Of a stretch of DNA of 64,000 bases, positions 28,318 to 38,669 are shown one piece after another. Both the position numbers and the translations under genes were made by a program. The stretch spans positions 6,324,859 to 6,388,858 of the forward strand of contig NZ_CP036298.1 of NCBI RefSeq assembly GCF_007752135.1. The letters are read 5' to 3'. This DNA is from Aureliella helgolandensis. Its GTDB lineage: Bacteria > Planctomycetota > Planctomycetia > Pirellulales > Pirellulaceae. The notes under the pieces are model-generated. The model made no database searches. It had not been told where the DNA came from and was given only the letters and a program-made list of their open reading frames with translations. Each line of letters opens with the position of its first letter. The stretch's first letter is position 1.

Positions 28318-29057
28318 GGAACAACAGGCTCCTCGCATTGCTGAATCATGTGCAGGCGTTGGGCTAACACTTCACGCGGTATCGAAAACAATTCGACCGC
28401 GATCTCTGCCAATATCACGCGGCCCTTCGTCAACCATGCCGCCGCAAATGCCCAGACGGCAATCCACTCCATCCAGAATAGGAAATTGTAACCGTTGAGC
28501 CACTGCTTCCATTGTGCAGGGACGATTATCAAATAGGTTCCCATGGCCATCATGCTCAAAAGAATCACGACACCACTGCTTCGGTAAATGAAGTTTCTCT
28601 CCCAGGGGTGAGGTTCGCCTTCCTCCGAGGCAGTCGTCGATCGCGGAAAGTGATACAGCGAATAGAATGCCAGCGTCAGGAAGAACGCACCACCGCTGAG
28701 CGTATGCAGGTAGCCGCTGATCGACTTCTGGAATAACGGATCACTGTTTGCATCGAGTGGACACAGGGCGACGCCCAACGCAAACAAGCAGCCGAGATTG
28801 GCCGTCCAGCTCTCGATCCAGTCGTGCCCTCGGTAGCAGAACAAGAAGACCGCGATCGCGCACATCGTTCCCACGAAGATGTCTCGCAATCCCGTATGGT
28901 AGTAGCTACTGATATTGTCTTGCAACGGTATGCCGAGCAACCAGCCACCGGGCCCAAGCGTAATTGGCAGCAACAATCCACTCACGCCAACTGCTTTGCG
29001 AATACCCTTGTAGGAAAGCACCATCGCATTGGCTTGCCTTGATAATTCCCGATTCAC
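28302..29057 (-). CDS. Conserved multi-pass membrane protein, function unknown
   Basis: 251 residues with about seven membrane helices. Notable conserved-looking stretches: ISSYYHTGLRDIFVG, FCYRGHDWIE, and SGYLHTLSGGAFF, with His and Asp near membrane borders, which recalls DUF998-like or ceramidase-like membrane proteins, but I cannot assign a family. GTG at 29057 overlaps the EcsC gene stop (GTGA), and GAGGAAATGGA lies just upstream, so it is translationally coupled to EcsC. Confidence 0.7.
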   Translation of the reverse strand: MNRELSRQANAMVLSYKGIRKAVGVSGLLLPITLGPGGWLLGIPLQDNISSYYHTGLRDIFVGTMCAIAVFLFCYRGHDWIESWTANLGCLFALGVALCPLDANSDPLFQKSISGYLHTLSGGAFFLTLAFYSLYHFPRSTTASEEGEPHPWERNFIYRSSGVVILLSMMAMGTYLIIVPAQWKQWLNGYNFLFWMEWIAVWAFAAAWLTKGRVILAEIAVELFSIPREVLAQRLHMIQQCEEPVVPHSPD

Positions 29058-29866
29058 TCCATTTCCTCATACGTAGCTTGTACCAGGGCTTGACCGTGCG
29101 TGCGTTCCAACCGTCGGATGGTGAAGTGGGCTCGCGCAATATCTTGATAGTGATCAATAAAATAGCTATTGATCAGAGCACCTCCGAGAGCACCAATCAC
29201 AGGAATGGCTTGTGCCGCCAGCTTCTCGCTGACCACCAACCCGAAACGTTCGCCAATTTTTGCCACCAGCTTAACCAGTGGAGGCGCGGACGGGTTCGAC
29301 AATCCGTACTTCACGACGTACTGCGACGCATCGCGAATCTGTTTGGCCATGGCTGCGCGAACCGCAAAGTACCCGAGTTCGGTGTCATCGTCCACACGGG
29401 ACTGATTCCCGGAATCCAGTGCAAAAACCTCCAGACAGGCCAAGCGAGTTTCGACCTCACTCAAATCTTCCCCCTCACTGCGAGCGATGTCTGCCACACT
29501 CCGTAAGATCAAAACCGTCGAAACGGGCAATTCTGCGGCAATGGTCGCCCCACCGAACATCCCCCCTGCGGCCCCCGACAAGCCGGCCAGTAGCTTGTGA
29601 GTCAACAATCGGGGCTTGCCAGTTCGTATCGAGTCGTTGCCCAGAGTCCGTAATGCAACGTCCAACGCTACCGTCAGCGATTTATCGATCGCCCGATAGA
29701 CGGCCTTTTCCGCAACGTCAGGCAACAGTTTGAGCGAAGCCGTGACAGGAGCGCCCAGCATCTCAGTCAACCGATCTGCAATTCCGTGGTGCTCCAGCAC
29801 CCGCTTCGCCTCCGCCAGCTCTTCGCGGGCGACATCGGGAAGTCTCACGTTAATTACTTTGGACAT
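29054..29866 (-). CDS. EcsC family protein
   Basis: 270 residues. The middle (LLAGLSGAAGGMFGGATIAA, then ELPVSTVLILRSVADIAR) and end (AIPVIGALGGALINSYFIDH) match EcsC proteins, named after a Bacillus ABC-transporter-associated gene but often found alone. The role is unclear; amphipathic glycine-rich helices suggest membrane association. I take ATG 29866 over GTG 29881. Coupled to the membrane protein downstream. Confidence 0.85.
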   Translation of the reverse strand: MSKVINVRLPDVAREELAEAKRVLEHHGIADRLTEMLGAPVTASLKLLPDVAEKAVYRAIDKSLTVALDVALRTLGNDSIRTGKPRLLTHKLLAGLSGAAGGMFGGATIAAELPVSTVLILRSVADIARSEGEDLSEVETRLACLEVFALDSGNQSRVDDDTELGYFAVRAAMAKQIRDASQYVVKYGLSNPSAPPLVKLVAKIGERFGLVVSEKLAAQAIPVIGALGGALINSYFIDHYQDIARAHFTIRRLERTHGQALVQATYEEME

Positions 29867-30322
29867 GTTGAATTGGACCACGACAGAAAATTAAAAATTG
29901 CCCTGAATACAGCGGTCCAGTGTGCAACAATCATACCAATAAACTTCCGTGCCAAATTTCGCCTAGCAAGCGGCGCACTTAGCACTGCAGCTTTCCGCGC
30001 AGTTTAAGCCAACTTCCCGTCGAAACTATTCAGGGCGTCGCCAACTGCATGACTGAGGCCGAATAAGCCAGTGAATCCGGCGACCTCCACCAGCCGCAGG
30101 CCGTTATGCAGTGGGCGGGTATGGGATCATGCAGGTCTGGGACGGCAGCATTTTGCAAACCGTTGGCTTTAGAAAACATCTAAAATCGCTGCAATTTCGT
30201 GAAGAATGCACGATTCGCCGCATCCAAGCTGCACATGCTCGCAAAATCCAGTGCCGTTCAAGGGTTCGGTTGACCGGCAGCAACATCGTGTAGAAATTGA
30301 CTTTTAGTGCGGACCTATTGCC
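29867..30322. other. Intergenic region between divergent genes
   Basis: About 455 bp upstream of the anti-sigma-like gene. No sigma-factor gene or recognisable remnant of one is visible where it would be expected. Confidence 0.45.
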
Positions 30323-31183
30323 ATGAAATGTTGTGACGTTTTAGACCAACTCTCAGCCTACTATGACGGCGAACTGCCGGTAGAGGTACGAGACGCGATC
30401 GCCCAACATTTGACCATGTGTGAGCAGTGCACTGAAGAACATACAGGTTTTGCAACTCTTTCACGTGCAGTGAAAGCAACATCAAGACCTACAGTACCAC
30501 CCCTGATTTGGGCTCAAATCGAGGCACAAATTTCCAATGTCCCAACGATTGATTCAGCGGTGAGCCCGCCCAAGCAGCCTGCCCCACGACGAACCTGGGG
30601 AGCCTTGCGTCCATTGATTCTGGCCGCTTCTATTCTGCTGCTCCTTGGCTGCGGATACTGGCTGTGGCAACCCTTTGGGAGCTCGCATGCTGAGCACCAG
30701 CATAGCGTTGAATTCGCTGCCACGATGGATCATTACCTGCGGACACTCAACGATGCTCCCGAGAAGGCTGAGAAATTTCTGTTGAAGAAATACCAAGGGG
30801 AGATGGTCGATCCAGAGGGAGCAATACGACTGGTGGGCTACCGGCCGGCAGTTGCCCAGGGCTTGCCCGAGGATTACACACTTGCATCTACGAGCGTCCT
30901 CAAGATGCCATGCTGCACCTGTGTCAAAACGGTCTGCAAGCGACAAGATGGCTCTACTCTGGTTCTGTTTGAACATAATGATGAGAAAACAGCATGGTTT
31001 GGCCGGCGTCCGATGAAGATGGAACGGTGCGGCGATACCGACTGTTGCTTAGTCGATCTTGACTCGAATATCGCAGCCACATGGAAGCGAGGTTCTCGGT
31101 CGGTAACCATTGTTGGAGTGCGTGACAAATTCGAAGTCAGCAAGCTGGTTACTTGGTTAGGGGATGAGAGCGATAGCGGATGA
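30323..31183 (+). CDS. Anti-sigma-factor-like membrane protein with zinc finger
   Basis: 286 residues. The N-terminus MKCCDVLDQLSAYYDGEL with HLTMCEQC is an HC2-type zinc finger as in anti-sigma factors. One membrane helix lies at about 95-112 (LRPLILAASILLLLGCGYWL). The extracytoplasmic part has two cysteine clusters (KMPCCTCVKTVCK and MERCGDTDCCLVD) that could bind metal or sense redox state. Unlike most such proteins no sigma gene is adjacent. Its target sigma factor is therefore unknown. Confidence 0.75.
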   Translation: MKCCDVLDQLSAYYDGELPVEVRDAIAQHLTMCEQCTEEHTGFATLSRAVKATSRPTVPPLIWAQIEAQISNVPTIDSAVSPPKQPAPRRTWGALRPLILAASILLLLGCGYWLWQPFGSSHAEHQHSVEFAATMDHYLRTLNDAPEKAEKFLLKKYQGEMVDPEGAIRLVGYRPAVAQGLPEDYTLASTSVLKMPCCTCVKTVCKRQDGSTLVLFEHNDEKTAWFGRRPMKMERCGDTDCCLVDLDSNIAATWKRGSRSVTIVGVRDKFEVSKLVTWLGDESDSG

Positions 31184-31635
31184 TCCAAATGAAGGGGCCA
31201 TCGCATTCTACTAGGCCCGGCCCCCGCCCTGAGCATCGATCTCGGTACCGCTCCCCCGTCTTTGAGACGTGCCCGGTAGGACGCTAGGAACTCTGCAGCT
31301 TCCTGGACGCTCACTAGTCCAACGGCGATACCAGCCCGCCCTGCAGCGATGCTGCCAATCTCGCGCTGGCTCCAACTATTCCATGGCAGCGATAGGGCTG
31401 TCTGGCAAGCTCATTCAACTGGCCGATCGACCATCTTTCTCCCGACAACGCGAGACGCCCCACATGCACCTGGTGATTCGCAAGCCTTGATTCCCAAGTC
31501 TCGCGTCCGCCGCTTGGAATTCAGTGGGAAAGCAGCAGTCGCAGCCAACGACAGTGATTCCCGAGGTATTGGATTGTTTTTTCAACAGAAGCGGAATCGC
31601 GGCTGACTCCCGCATAGGACAACTCTTCGTGGTGT
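31184..31635. other. Intergenic region
   Basis: About 450 bp between the anti-sigma-like gene and the 3' end of the SpoIIE remnant; no gene or repeat recognised. Confidence 0.4.
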
Positions 31636-32332
31636 CTAGGTTAGCTGTGCGACCAGCAACGTCGTGTCATCGAATGCTTCTCGTCCGTTGCGAAACGCAT
31701 CCAGCGAAATTTGTAACGCGTTTACTAAATCTCGGGCGTCCGTCGAGCCATGCTGGCTCATCAGCTTCTTAATGCGTTCCGTACTGGGCTTCGTCGGGAT
31801 CGAACGCCTCGGTCACACCATCGCTAACAATGACGACCCGCGCGTGTTCTCCCAGTTCAGCGGTCTCTTCGTTGTAGACAGTGCTCTCGTCCACCCCAAG
31901 TACTAAATCGCCAATCGCCATCCGCGTAGGCGGCTTGGAACCGTGCTGCCAAAAGGGCAACTCGTGACCCGCATTGGCATACACCAATCTCTTTCCGTGA
32001 GTATCGATCACAATCAGCGTCATGGTTACAAAATGGCCCATCATCACGTATTCGCAATAGCGTTGATTGACTTCCGTAATAATTGCCGCAGGACTGGCAT
32101 TCCGCTTCGCAGCTTCAGACACGAACGCTTTCAACAACGTCGCTGCCATCGCCGCAGGCACCCCATGCCCACATACATCCGCGACGCACAACAGATGCCG
32201 ACCATCGGCTATTTGGATGCACGACTTCGCCCCTTCTTCACAGCTACCGCAAATAATTGCGGAATCTTTCCTAAGACACTCCTTTCCTGGCCGAGTGGCT
32301 ACAGAGAGGTTCCACTGACGTCGCAGGTCAGC
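31636..32332 (-). pseudogene. SpoIIE/PP2C-type phosphatase, frameshifted and 5'-truncated
   Basis: The open part reads WNLSVATRPGK, then a stretch with ADGRHLLCVADVCGHGVPAA, NAGHELPFW and VSDGVTEAFDPDEAQYG, all classic of SpoIIE phosphatase domains. That frame then hits TAA at about 31769, while the neighbouring frame continues without interruption: ERIKKLMSQHG, DLVNALQISLDAFR, AFDDTTLLVAQLT and TAG at 31636-31638. The 5' side meets TGA at 32333-32335 before any upstream sensor or linker, and the GGDYYD-like metal site is missing. So the gene is decayed at both ends. Confidence 0.82.
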
Positions 32333-32369
32333 TCAGCTCGAATGGGCAAATAGACTCGATGAAGTGCCG

Positions 32370-33776
32370 CTACAGCAATTGTGCAACAGGCGCAGCGCTA
32401 TCGGCGAATTTGTCGATGGGGACGCCCAGCTGTTGCAGCATGGTCACGAACACGTTTCCTAGCGGCTGATCCTCGTGGGCGATCTCCTTTTGCCACGGTT
32501 CTCTCCCGCCATCCCACGCACCTCCCTGAGGGTTGGCTCCCGCAAAATTGAGGTACTGGCCATGCTTGAATCCCATATTTTTTCCACCTGCCAGGACGAT
32601 AGGATAATTTCGAGAAAGGTGAAATGCGCTCGACGCTGAACCGAACAGGAGCAGCGTGTTATCCAGCATCGAACCGGTTCGAGCCGGTTCTGGAGTCTGC
32701 TTAAGCTTCTTTGCAAAGCGTGCGAATTCTTCATTTAGGAATTGGCAGTAGATGGCAAAATTCTTCCAGCCACCCGGTTGTTTCGTTTCATGCGAAAGTT
32801 GGTGCGCTAGATTCAGTCCCACCGCTCGCGCCAGATGGTCACTGATCCCAACCCCATTCTCTCGACCAATCTGGTAGGTGGCTACTCGAGTGGAATCGGT
32901 CTTGAAAGCCAAATAGATCAATTCGAACATCGTTTGAAGATAGAGTCGTGGATCGTCAGGGGTCAGGTCGAGATTGAGATGATCCACCTCCACGGTCGGA
33001 AGCGGTAGGTGGATCCAGCGTTTGGCCTTCTCCACTTTCAACTCAGCCTCTCGGACAGAATCGAGGTACTCATCCAAGCTACTCTGATCTTGGGAAGAGA
33101 GCCTCAGCCGCAAGGACTTCGCATCTTCCAGTAGATCGTCCAAGGCATTGGCACTGAGCGCCAATCTTCGGGCCGCGTCTTCGTCCGACTTGACGAACAA
33201 CATGTCGAAGACACGTTTGGGGCGATGTTCGGCAGGAATGGCGCGACCATTGCGGTTAAAGGACAACGTGTGCGTCCCACGCGGCGTGCCAGTTCCACCA
33301 TCTGTGGACATCACCAGGGATGAAAACCGAGTCTGATCTCCAACGTGTTCCGCAAACACTTGATCCAGTGAGATCGTATTTTGGTACGGTCCATCCGAAC
33401 CGGTGGTGGCTGCGGTCAAGAACTGATCGGCATTTGAATGCCCATGGACTCTGCGCGCCGCAGGATGTGAAAAACCGGACAGAACCGTTAGATCCTTTCG
33501 CAGTGGCTCAAACGGCTCAGTGCATTTCGTGAAGCTGAATTCCTTACCAGCTCCATGGGGGAACCAGGACCAGTCGGCGTAGGCTGGATCTTCCGCCAGC
33601 GGCATGGGTACGCCATCCGGAAAATAGAAGCAAGCCAGACGCTTGGGAGGTGCAGTATCAACAGAGCCCAGGGCCAGAGCCGGTTGGGTGGACTCGAACA
33701 ACGGAAGCGCCAGCGCAACGCCTGTACCTCGCAGGAATCTACGGCGATCAAGCGAATTCAGGTTTAGGGTCAACAT
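32370..33776 (-). CDS. DUF1552 protein, Tat-exported
   Basis: 468 residues. A twin-arginine leader (DRRRFLRGTGVALALPLFES) precedes the DUF1552 body: RLACFYFPDGVPM, LTVLSGFSHPA, HGHSNADQFLTA, and the end NVFVTMLQQLGVPIDKFADS. The family is abundant in planctomycetes and usually sits directly downstream of a DUF1592 cytochrome-type gene, as here (30-bp gap). No activity has been established; a periplasmic role with the partner protein is likely. Confidence 0.92.
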   Translation of the reverse strand: MLTLNLNSLDRRRFLRGTGVALALPLFESTQPALALGSVDTAPPKRLACFYFPDGVPMPLAEDPAYADWSWFPHGAGKEFSFTKCTEPFEPLRKDLTVLSGFSHPAARRVHGHSNADQFLTAATTGSDGPYQNTISLDQVFAEHVGDQTRFSSLVMSTDGGTGTPRGTHTLSFNRNGRAIPAEHRPKRVFDMLFVKSDEDAARRLALSANALDDLLEDAKSLRLRLSSQDQSSLDEYLDSVREAELKVEKAKRWIHLPLPTVEVDHLNLDLTPDDPRLYLQTMFELIYLAFKTDSTRVATYQIGRENGVGISDHLARAVGLNLAHQLSHETKQPGGWKNFAIYCQFLNEEFARFAKKLKQTPEPARTGSMLDNTLLLFGSASSAFHLSRNYPIVLAGGKNMGFKHGQYLNFAGANPQGGAWDGGREPWQKEIAHEDQPLGNVFVTMLQQLGVPIDKFADSAAPVAQLL

Positions 33777-33806
33777 GATATACCTTCTGTTGATTCTTCG
33801 GAAAAC

Positions 33807-36437
33807 TTATCTTGATCGGAACAGGTCACTGGCAACCAACAACTGAATCATTGTAGCCAATCCCTCTCCCTCTTCACGCGCGTCCGAGGTGACTTGGTCG
33901 ATCCTAGCATAGTCACTAAAGGTTAGCGGGCGACCAAGGGCATAGGTCGCTAGCTTGTAGACCAGCGCACGGACAAACTGATCGCGGCGATGCTCCAGTA
34001 GGAACCGCTTAAGGCCATCCATGCCATCCAGCTCTTGCTTGTTGAACAGTAGACTGGATGCATCCACTGGCTGACCATCGATATCGTCGCGCCAACGCCC
34101 AAGGGCATCATAATTCTCAAATGCGATTCCCCACGGATCAATCTTCGCGTGGCAAGACATACAAGCGGCATGGTTGCGGTGATCTTCAATGCGCTCTTTG
34201 AGGCTCAGTTTAGCGATTTCCGGATCTGCTAAATCGATTTCCGGTACGGCCGGTGGCGGCGGGGGAGGGGGATCGTTGAGGAGAGACTCCAGCAACCAGA
34301 CACCTCGTTTCAGCGGATGCGAGTCAACTCCATCAGAATTCATCGCCAGCAAACCAGCTTGGGTCAACAAGCCACCCCGCCTCGCGCTAGGCTCAAAGTT
34401 GACGCGGCGAAAATGATTTCCATAGACGTCCGACAGACCATAGTGCTGTGCCAAGCGCTCGTTTAGCATCGCATAGTCGGTATGAATGAAATTCAGCACC
34501 GATTCGTTGTTTCGCAACACCTCTTGGAAAAACACAATGGGCTCGAGTTGCATAGCCTCTTTCAATTGTGGATCCAAACGCGATGTCTTCGAATCCACGC
34601 TCAGAAAGTCCAGCAATTGCATGTCGAGCCACTGCCGCACAAAATGCTTGGCAAATCGCTGGGACCGTGGATCTGCCAACATGCGATCGACTTGCCCAGC
34701 CAGAACCTCTGCGTCGCTCAATTGCCCGTCGAACGCCAGTTCTAAGAGCTGTGTATCGGGCACACTGCTCCACAAAAACATCGATAGTCGAGTGGCAAGT
34801 TCCGTCTGGGAAACGAGTTCCGGATCCCCCGCTGTCTCGGCCTTGCGTTGCTCGATTTCCGAGGGAGTTTCCTCCTGGACAACGTAAAGGAAATGGGGGG
34901 ATGAGAGGACCGATGCCAAGACTTCCACCATCGCTTCTTCAAAACTGGCGCACTCTTCACGCATCCCCTCAAAGAGTCTGATTTTCTGATCGATGTCTGC
35001 TTGAGTAATCCTTCTGCGCCATGCACGCGGCATAAAGGCAGCTAGGACTTCGCGGGCATAGGCCGCTTCATTCTCGCGATTCTCACTGTCAATAAATATC
35101 TGACTGTGGGACGGTGGTGGCCACTGCTCGTAGAAGGGAGCGATGACTTCCACATAGTCAATTTGCAGATCCCCCTGCGAGGCGGTGCTGTTAACTAAGC
35201 GGATGTACTCCGACGGACTGGGGATCTCCCCCATCTGCGAAATTTTGCGCACTGAGTTTCGCGGGTAAATATCCCCGAGCGGAACGTCCCATTGATAGAC
35301 CTCGGGGCTATCGGGAGTAGCTCGCACTGGGATGTCCGCGGTACTGACTCGGACGTCCGCACGGCCCTCATTGCTCGCCCTCCAGCCAAATTCAAGCTGC
35401 AAACTTGGAGCTCGCGTTCCCTCCTTGGAAGTTCGTGAAGCCCTGACACGAACTCGCATAATTCCTTGATCCGGAACTTGATCCCCCAGCTCGACGATCA
35501 ATTTCTGATTTCGACCATCGGGGATCACGGCGACATGATCAAAGGCTGTTGGCATCACTGCAGGTGATGCGGATGGCTCAAATGCATACTTGGCCCCCTG
35601 GTATGCCCAGGTCGCTAACGCAGTTCTACCTGTCGACAATTCTCGATAATAGGGTTTATTGTGCGATGACTTGAAGCTTGCGGTCAATCGCTCCAATTCC
35701 ACTTCGAGCTGGGCTGGATCCTCTTTAAATTCCTTTCGGACTTCGGCAAGTTTTTTTTCTTGCTGTCGCCACTCTCTACGGGCGGCATCCTCCATTGAGA
35801 TGCCCCAGTACAGCACGGCAGGGCCTTCGCCTAATGCTCCCTGAGCAGGGGCGGGTAGAACCGTCGCGCGTGCGAGTGCCTGCCGAGCAATTTGGCGATA
35901 GGTGTCAAATTGCATCACGGACATGTGCAACATTTCAGAGCTATTCTGAAATCCATCCGCAGAATGCGCTTCCGGCGGGAGATCCTTGGCGAAGTCCCGA
36001 GGAAGCCCCAGGATATCCTGCAAAGCGTAGTTGTATTCATACCGGGTCATGCGGCGGAAGGACGAATGGCCTTCAGTGGCTCGCCGAAGGCTGGAAGCGC
36101 GCTGTAGTTCTCTAGCTAGCCATTGCACGACTTGACTTCGATCGTCATCAGTCAATTCGGACTCGTCGGGAGGTGGCATCTCACCGTTATTGAGCACTGC
36201 GAGAACTTCCAACCACCACTTAACATCAGCACCTTGCACGAGATCGGGATTTAATGTGTCGATCCGAAGATTGCCTTCCTCGACATCCGGTCCGTGACAG
36301 TGCACGCAAGCTTGATTGAGAGTCGGCTGGATGCGTTCCTCGAACGCTGCCTGCTGGCTTTGCCCCATTGCATGGCCTCCCACTGCGCAAGAAATCACAC
36401 AGAAGAAAAGTGCACAGAGGATAGCGAAATATCCCAT
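33807..36437 (-). CDS. Planctomycete cytochrome c-type protein with DUF1587/1595/1592/1588/1585 domains
   Basis: 876 residues from ATG 36437, chosen because it gives a signal peptide (MGYFAILCALFFCVISCAVG); the frame is open to an ATG at 36527. Residues after the signal hold the haem-binding CVHCHG (PSCyt1 domain). Then DUF1587 (FRRMTRYEYNYALQDILGL), a carbohydrate-binding-like insert, DUF1595/1592 (AFMPRAWRRRIT, ATRLSMFLWSSVPD), DUF1588 (HPLKRGVWLLESLLNDPPPP, CMSCHAKIDPWGIAFENYD with a second CxxCH) and DUF1585 at the end. Exported; function unknown though linked to polysaccharide-rich lifestyles. Confidence 0.9.
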   Translation of the reverse strand: MGYFAILCALFFCVISCAVGGHAMGQSQQAAFEERIQPTLNQACVHCHGPDVEEGNLRIDTLNPDLVQGADVKWWLEVLAVLNNGEMPPPDESELTDDDRSQVVQWLARELQRASSLRRATEGHSSFRRMTRYEYNYALQDILGLPRDFAKDLPPEAHSADGFQNSSEMLHMSVMQFDTYRQIARQALARATVLPAPAQGALGEGPAVLYWGISMEDAARREWRQQEKKLAEVRKEFKEDPAQLEVELERLTASFKSSHNKPYYRELSTGRTALATWAYQGAKYAFEPSASPAVMPTAFDHVAVIPDGRNQKLIVELGDQVPDQGIMRVRVRASRTSKEGTRAPSLQLEFGWRASNEGRADVRVSTADIPVRATPDSPEVYQWDVPLGDIYPRNSVRKISQMGEIPSPSEYIRLVNSTASQGDLQIDYVEVIAPFYEQWPPPSHSQIFIDSENRENEAAYAREVLAAFMPRAWRRRITQADIDQKIRLFEGMREECASFEEAMVEVLASVLSSPHFLYVVQEETPSEIEQRKAETAGDPELVSQTELATRLSMFLWSSVPDTQLLELAFDGQLSDAEVLAGQVDRMLADPRSQRFAKHFVRQWLDMQLLDFLSVDSKTSRLDPQLKEAMQLEPIVFFQEVLRNNESVLNFIHTDYAMLNERLAQHYGLSDVYGNHFRRVNFEPSARRGGLLTQAGLLAMNSDGVDSHPLKRGVWLLESLLNDPPPPPPPAVPEIDLADPEIAKLSLKERIEDHRNHAACMSCHAKIDPWGIAFENYDALGRWRDDIDGQPVDASSLLFNKQELDGMDGLKRFLLEHRRDQFVRALVYKLATYALGRPLTFSDYARIDQVTSDAREEGEGLATMIQLLVASDLFRSR

Positions 36438-36597
36438 CGCTGCCGAATCCGTGCGATCACTGGCAAAATTCGGTGGGTATGCACTTGGCCAGAACGGTTT
36501 CCAGCTGTTGTTGCAGCGATCGTGCATTGTTCCAGTTTTTCTTGCGTAGGTGGGTAGGCGGCGGGCAGGGCACTGGGGGGGATTGCATCTATTGTAA

Positions 36598-36615
36598 CTG
36601 GGGGCGGAACCCCAG
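36598..36615 (-). terminator. Small GC hairpin after the sulfatase gene
   Basis: CTGGGG (36598-36603) and CCCCAG (36610-36615) pair across 6 nt, just past the sulfatase stop and before the cytochrome gene. Weak stem without a T-run. Confidence 0.25.
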
Positions 36616-36617
36616 AT

Positions 36618-38102
36618 TTATAGGCGGGCGGGATTTACCGGGACGGTGGGCGTCCGGCCGGAGGCACGCGAACGCAATAGGGGTTGTAGCCGCGCGATGA
36701 CCGCAGCGGAGCGCGCATCCGGTTCGTTCGCGAGATTGTCAAACTCATTGGGATCAGCCTGATGGTCATACAGCTCAACTCCGTATTTCCCCTCACCCCA
36801 TTCAGTATAGCGAAATCGCGGAGTACGAATGCTGCAGCCCATGACTTGTTCCGGTAGCCGATCGTCGGCTGGGCGGAGCACTTGAGTCACCGCCGATCCC
36901 TCCCATCTGGTGGAATTCCCCTCAACCAGTGGGCGTAGGCTGCGTCCGGCTAGCCCCGACGGTCCTTCGATATCAGCGAGATCGGTCAAGGTTGGATAGA
37001 TATCGACCAATTCCACAACATTGCGGCTGATCCCAACTGGCCTCTGTCCCGGGCAACGCACGATCAAGGGAGTCCGCGCGCTCTGTTCAAACAGCGACCG
37101 CTTTTGCCACATGCCGTTATGTTCCCCCAGATGATACCCATGGTCACTCCACAGCAAGACGATGGTGTTTTCCGCCAAGCCGAGTTCTTCGAGCGAATCG
37201 AGCAGACGGCCAACCTGTGCATCAATGAATGAAACGGATGCGTAGTAGGCTTGAGTGGCCTTGAGCAAAGTTGTCTCATCGAGGCCGTAGTCGGGGACGG
37301 GACAATTGTGAGCAAACGCCGCCGTCGGAATATCGACTCGGTCGTCAGGTGGAGCATATGGCAATCGCAACGACTCCAGTGGATACATCTCAAAATATTT
37401 CTTCGGCGCAATGTACGGAGTGTGGGGACGAAAGAAGCCCACGCCCAAGAAGAACGGTTCAGCTCTCTTTTCCCGTAGAATCTCAATCGCCTCAGTCGCG
37501 ATCATTCCGTCGGTCTGCTCTTCGTCAAGTCCGTCTGCAGCTAACCAGCTGAGGGAACCACTTATTTTGCGGTGTGGCTCAGCATTGAACACCAACGCTT
37601 CCTCGCTCTTATCTCGGCCTTTCGGATTAACCGTCCGATTCCATGATGGAGCGTCATCAAATCCATCCGTGCCTATGGAAGCAGGAACATTGTAGTGATA
37701 GATTTTCCCGACTCGCGCCGCAAAGTAACCTGCGTTTTGAAACGATTGTGACAAAGTCACCACATCCGGAAGCTCGTCACGAAAATGGCGATCCAAGTCG
37801 TAGACCTTAATTTGATCCGGTCGCAGACCAGTCATTACCGACGCGCGGGTCGGATTGCACAGCGGCAGTTGGTTGTAGGCGCGTTGAAAGCAAATGCCGC
37901 TGGCAGCCAGTCGGTCCATGTGGGGAGTTTGCGCCACGGCATCACCGTAGCATCCGAGCGTACAGGCCAGATCATCTACTGCAATGAAGAGCACGTTCGG
38001 ACGACTGAGGACCGCTTCACCTGCCGCTTGCACCTGGGCAGTCCCCAAGACTGCAAAGCAAACTCCGATGATGAAACGGATTCTTCTCACCGTTAATTTC
38101 AC
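36618..38102 (-). CDS. Secreted sulfatase, iduronate-2-sulfatase-like
   Basis: 494 residues. I start at GTG 38102: it has GGAG 8 nt upstream and yields a proper signal peptide ([19 protein letters not shown], cleaved near VQA). The open frame upstream is not similar to anything. [10 protein letters not shown] gives metal ligands; Cys82 in [12 protein letters not shown] (C-x-P-x-R) is the residue converted to formylglycine. [20 protein letters not shown] and [15 protein letters not shown] are typical of iduronate-2-sulfatase relatives. Desulfates an unknown glycan outside the cytoplasm. Confidence 0.9.
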   Translation of the reverse strand: MKLTVRRIRFIIGVCFAVLGTAQVQAAGEAVLSRPNVLFIAVDDLACTLGCYGDAVAQTPHMDRLAASGICFQRAYNQLPLCNPTRASVMTGLRPDQIKVYDLDRHFRDELPDVVTLSQSFQNAGYFAARVGKIYHYNVPASIGTDGFDDAPSWNRTVNPKGRDKSEEALVFNAEPHRKISGSLSWLAADGLDEEQTDGMIATEAIEILREKRAEPFFLGVGFFRPHTPYIAPKKYFEMYPLESLRLPYAPPDDRVDIPTAAFAHNCPVPDYGLDETTLLKATQAYYASVSFIDAQVGRLLDSLEELGLAENTIVLLWSDHGYHLGEHNGMWQKRSLFEQSARTPLIVRCPGQRPVGISRNVVELVDIYPTLTDLADIEGPSGLAGRSLRPLVEGNSTRWEGSAVTQVLRPADDRLPEQVMGCSIRTPRFRYTEWGEGKYGVELYDHQADPNEFDNLANEPDARSAAVIARLQPLLRSRASGRTPTVPVNPARL

Positions 38103-38669
38103 AGCAGTATCTCCAGAATATCGATCACGATCGAGTGCAATCTCAACATTTCCGGTCCGTCGCCCGATGAGGCCGACACCTGCGGGTTTTACTCCCCTAA
38201 GACGACAGGCCAATACGAAAGGAGCAATGGGCCGTTCGAAAAACTCAGCAGTGCCTAGTATACACCCTTGCTCCGCCACTCTCCGTTCGCAGGCCCTTCT
38301 ACAACCCATTTTCGCCTCTGATGGCCAGCAATGAAATCGCGAGTTAAGGTCTTTAGGAGAGCGACGGAACGGATCAATTTCTCTCGCCGAGCAACAATTA
38401 CTAGCCAGATTGAAACAGTGTTTCATCCACAATTGATATTCGAGTCGGTATGGGCCTGCCTGGCCGAATAGTTCCTCCGTTCACACGTTTCGCCATAGGA
38501 CTCGAACGCTCTGGGCAGCGTGAGATCTGCGTTTCTCCAGTCGCTTCGCATGGGACCAGCGCAGCCTTTTACGCCTCCCGCCCGATCCCCTTTCAATGCA
38601 CAACTTTTGTTCAGGCGTCTGATTTGCAATCTAACAACGCGCGGCATCCTAGACCAACTGATGACATTC
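38103..38669. other. Intergenic region beside the RND fragment
   Basis: About 570 bp. Contains the unrelated open-frame extension of the sulfatase and the junction downstream of the truncated pump. No gene recognised. Confidence 0.35.
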
